Source of the DNA: Paenibacillus sp. JCM 18996
GTDB lineage: Bacteria; Bacillota; Bacilli; Paenibacillales; NBRC-103111
Assembly: GCA_001313085.1 (NCBI GenBank)
Contig: BBFE01000040.1
Location: forward strand, 1-40,084
DNA: 40,084 nt
Direction of reading: 5' to 3'
The position numbers and the translations under genes were made by a program. Below the pieces are notes generated by a model. That model was not told the DNA's origin and did not search any database. It saw nothing but the letters and a program-made list of their open reading frames with translations. Shown here piece after piece: positions 38,005 through 40,084 of this stretch (positions within the stretch are counted from its first letter, which is position 1; each line of letters opens with the position of its first letter).

Positions 38005-40084
38005 GTGATAGGAAAGCAGCTAGGAGGAAGGTATGAGATTCTCGAACGCATCGGCGGCGGCGGCATGGCGCTGGTCTACAAAGGGCATGATATTTTATTG
38101 CATCGTAAAGTCGCCGTCAAAGTGCTCAGGCAGCAGTATGTCCATGACGAGGAGTTTATCAGCCGATTCCGCCGGGAAGCACAAGCGGCAGCGTCTCTTT
38201 CCCATCCGAATGTTGTAAGTATTTACGATGTGGGGCAAGAAGGGGAAGTCCACTACATCGTAATGGAATATATAGAAGGCACAACGCTCAACGACCTTAT
38301 CAAACTGAGGGCTCCGCTGCAGGTGGAGGAATCGGTCCGTATCGCTGCGCAGATTTGTGACGCGTTGGACCATGCACATCATAATCAAATCATACATCGA
38401 GATATTAAACCCCATAACATACTGATCGGTAAAAAACGGTCGCGTGAAGGTGACGGACTTCGGGATTGCCCGCGCTTCCACCTCGTCTACGATCACACAG
38501 ACCGGTTCGGTCGTCGGTTCCGTACATTATTTTTTTCGCCCGAGCACGCCAAGGGCACTTCCGCAGGAGAGGTTTCCGACCTGTACTCCCTCGGCATCGT
38601 GCTGTACCAAATGCTGACGGGAACGCTTCCTTTTCTGGGGGAAAGTCCCATTTCGGTAGCGCTGAAGCATCTGCAAGAGGATGTCGAGGAGCCGCGCAAA
38701 ATCAATTCCCTGATCCCTCAAAGCGTGGAGAATGTGATCCTCAAAGCGATGCGCAAAAAAATCCGGACGAACGCTACCAATCCGCTGCGGAGATGCAGAA
38801 GGATTTGGAGACATGCTTGCAGCCCGAACGGCTCCATGAACCGAAGATCGTTTTTCCAGACGACGGCATGGACGAGGAGCGCACCAGAATTGTTCCCGCG
38901 ATCAAGCCGACCGCTTATAAGGATTTGGAAGAAACCATGCAGCACCCTGTGAAGATTGCTGAAGAAACGGTCAAAAAAAGCGCAGCCCCTGGGTCAGACC
39001 GACCGTTTGGCTGGGGATTCTGGCCGCATTGATCGTTATACTTGGCGGATTGGCATTTTACATGAACAAGCTGGTCCGGGTCCCGGAGGTGTCTGTGCCT
39101 CTGGTGGAAAACCGCAATGTGGAAGAGGCCAAACAGATCCTGGATAACGCGAAGCTGAAATATGATATCATCCAGGAATTCTCAAAGACCATACCGGTCG
39201 ATGTGGTTATTAAACAGAACCCTCCCGCCAATATGAACGAAAAAAGTCCATACGGTGATCACGCTTAACGTCAGTAAAGGCGCAGAGAAGCAAAAGATGG
39301 TCAACGCTGTGGAGAAAAAAAACTGGCGGTGGTACAGGACAACCTGCTTGCGCAGGGATTGAAGAAGGAACAGATTTCGGTGGATGAGGTCTTCTCCAAA
39401 GATCAGCCGCCTGGCGTCGTGACCAAGCAAATCCCGGCGGCTAATGAAGAATACGACCCCACGAGCGCTGTTATCAAATTAAGCGTCAGCAAGGGGAAGG
39501 AAACGTTCAAGATGCCGAATTTGGTAGGTATGACCCAGAAAGCGGCATCGGACAAAATCAAAGAGCTGGGCCTGACGCTATCTGCCGATGTGCAGAACGA
39601 GCCTTCCTATAAGATCCCGAAAGGCTCCGTGGTCAGACAATTCCCTTTCAATGAGAACGATGGAGTGTCTCCCGGGGATCAAGTGCAGCTGTTCGTTTCT
39701 TCCGGTCTTCCGGACGAAGCTGGACAAATGATAGTGAATGTCCCAGTGCACCCATCCGCCCCGGGGAAGGCGACGAATATCAAACTGGTCGTTACGGATG
39801 CGCAATATGATACTTTCGAGTATAAATCAACCACCATCTCGAAGGATGACGCTATCGATGTGAGAATCGTCGTGGCTCCGGACAAGAACGCCACCATCCA
39901 GGTGAAGCAGGACGATAAAGTAGTGGACGTCATTACGAAAACTTATCAGGATTACTTGGCGCAAAAAAAAGGTGCAAAACGCAGTTCAACCACCGGCGCG
40001 GGGGCGGGACCAGATACTGGTGCAGCGGGCTCCGCCGGGGCGGGAACAGGACCCGCAGCCGGAGGATCGGGCGCCGGCACAGTA
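38005..40084 (+). CDS. prkC: PASTA-domain Ser/Thr protein kinase (3' partial)
   Basis: Membrane kinase sensing muropeptides or lipid II, with roles in spore germination and cell wall homeostasis. GTG 38005 with GAGGTGAAG. Kinase domain: IGGGGMALVYKGHD (P-loop, about 14-27), VAVKVL (Lys about 41), HRDIKPHNILIG (catalytic loop), DFG in VTDFGIARASTSSTITQTGS after correcting A6 (38431-38436), SPEHAKGTSAGEVSDLYSLG after T7 (38530-38536). Transmembrane helix VWLGILAALIVILGGLAFYM at about 39007-39065. Three PASTA repeats follow (about 39070-39290, 39295-39490 and 39505-39710), then a beta-rich domain and an Ala/Gly-rich stretch running off the window. Other breaks: A8 38755-38762, A6 38973-38978, 39240, A7 39315-39321, A8 39964-39971. 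Confidence 0.92.

Noticed and set aside
1..40084. Programmed frameshifting or transcriptional slippage in each gene
   Set aside because: More than 40 breaks in unrelated genes, of both signs, at unremarkable codon positions; sequence error explains them all more simply.
39960..40084. Gly/Ala-rich stretch as a separate repeat or structural gene
   Set aside because: It is in frame with the PrkC extracellular part and is best read as its low-complexity C-terminal region.
1..40084. tRNA, rRNA genes, CRISPR arrays, prophage attachment sites
   Set aside because: Looked for cloverleaf, rRNA-like and regularly spaced repeat patterns and phage gene sets; none seen.

Overview
The window looks like chromosomal DNA of a Gram-positive, low-to-mid GC member of the Bacillales, most likely Paenibacillaceae. 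The inference rests on strong GGAGG-type ribosome binding sites, Bacillus-type genes (ylbF/ricF, ylbG, remA, prpC-prkC) and the conserved order rqcH / Ca2+-ATPase / yicC-remA-gmk-rpoZ-coaBC-priA-def-fmt-rsmB-rlmN-prpC-prkC, known from the B. subtilis ylo region. Here dapF and a yitJ-type gene sit between the ATPase and yicC. No rRNA, tRNA or CRISPR array was seen.

Layout. (1) 1-3410 is an AT-rich accessory patch: the 3' end of an RHS/YD-repeat protein with a variable C-terminal tip, a small membrane protein that may be its immunity partner, a gene remnant, an IS1634-like insertion sequence with 26/30-matching terminal inverted repeats (1330-3087), and a second small membrane protein. (2) 3427-5778, minus strand: an ABC importer of the phosphonate type (phnC-phnE-phnE) with no binding-protein gene in view. 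(3) 6101-8365: a Gfo/Idh/MocA oxidoreductase, a nuclease-like lipoprotein and a wrecked MMPL transporter fragment. (4) 8560-14914: an XPB-type helicase overlapping its helicase-associated partner, then ricF (ylbF), a convergent asparaginase, ylbG and an unrecognised small protein. (5) 15077-19189: a LysR regulator, then PHP phosphoesterase-galU-ugd, the last two giving UDP-glucose and UDP-glucuronate for envelope polymers. (6) 19340-40084: the core housekeeping run covering ribosome quality control, Ca2+ transport, lysine/DAP, methionine/folate, nucleotide, CoA, replication restart, translation start, rRNA methylation and Ser/Thr phospho-signalling. The window ends inside prkC.

The dominant oddity is that most genes are broken, nearly always at A or T runs of 6-8 bases, including genes that are normally essential (gmk, priA, dapF, galU, coaBC). 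Protein-family expectation places the true run at 5-6 in most cases, so the sequence behaves like one with homopolymer over-calls, plus some lost G/C bases. I therefore give whole-gene coordinates across these breaks and state where they lie. The best candidate for new biology is the RHS tip with its neighbouring membrane protein; the XPB-partner pair is also worth attention. I did not find a clear-cut new multi-gene system.
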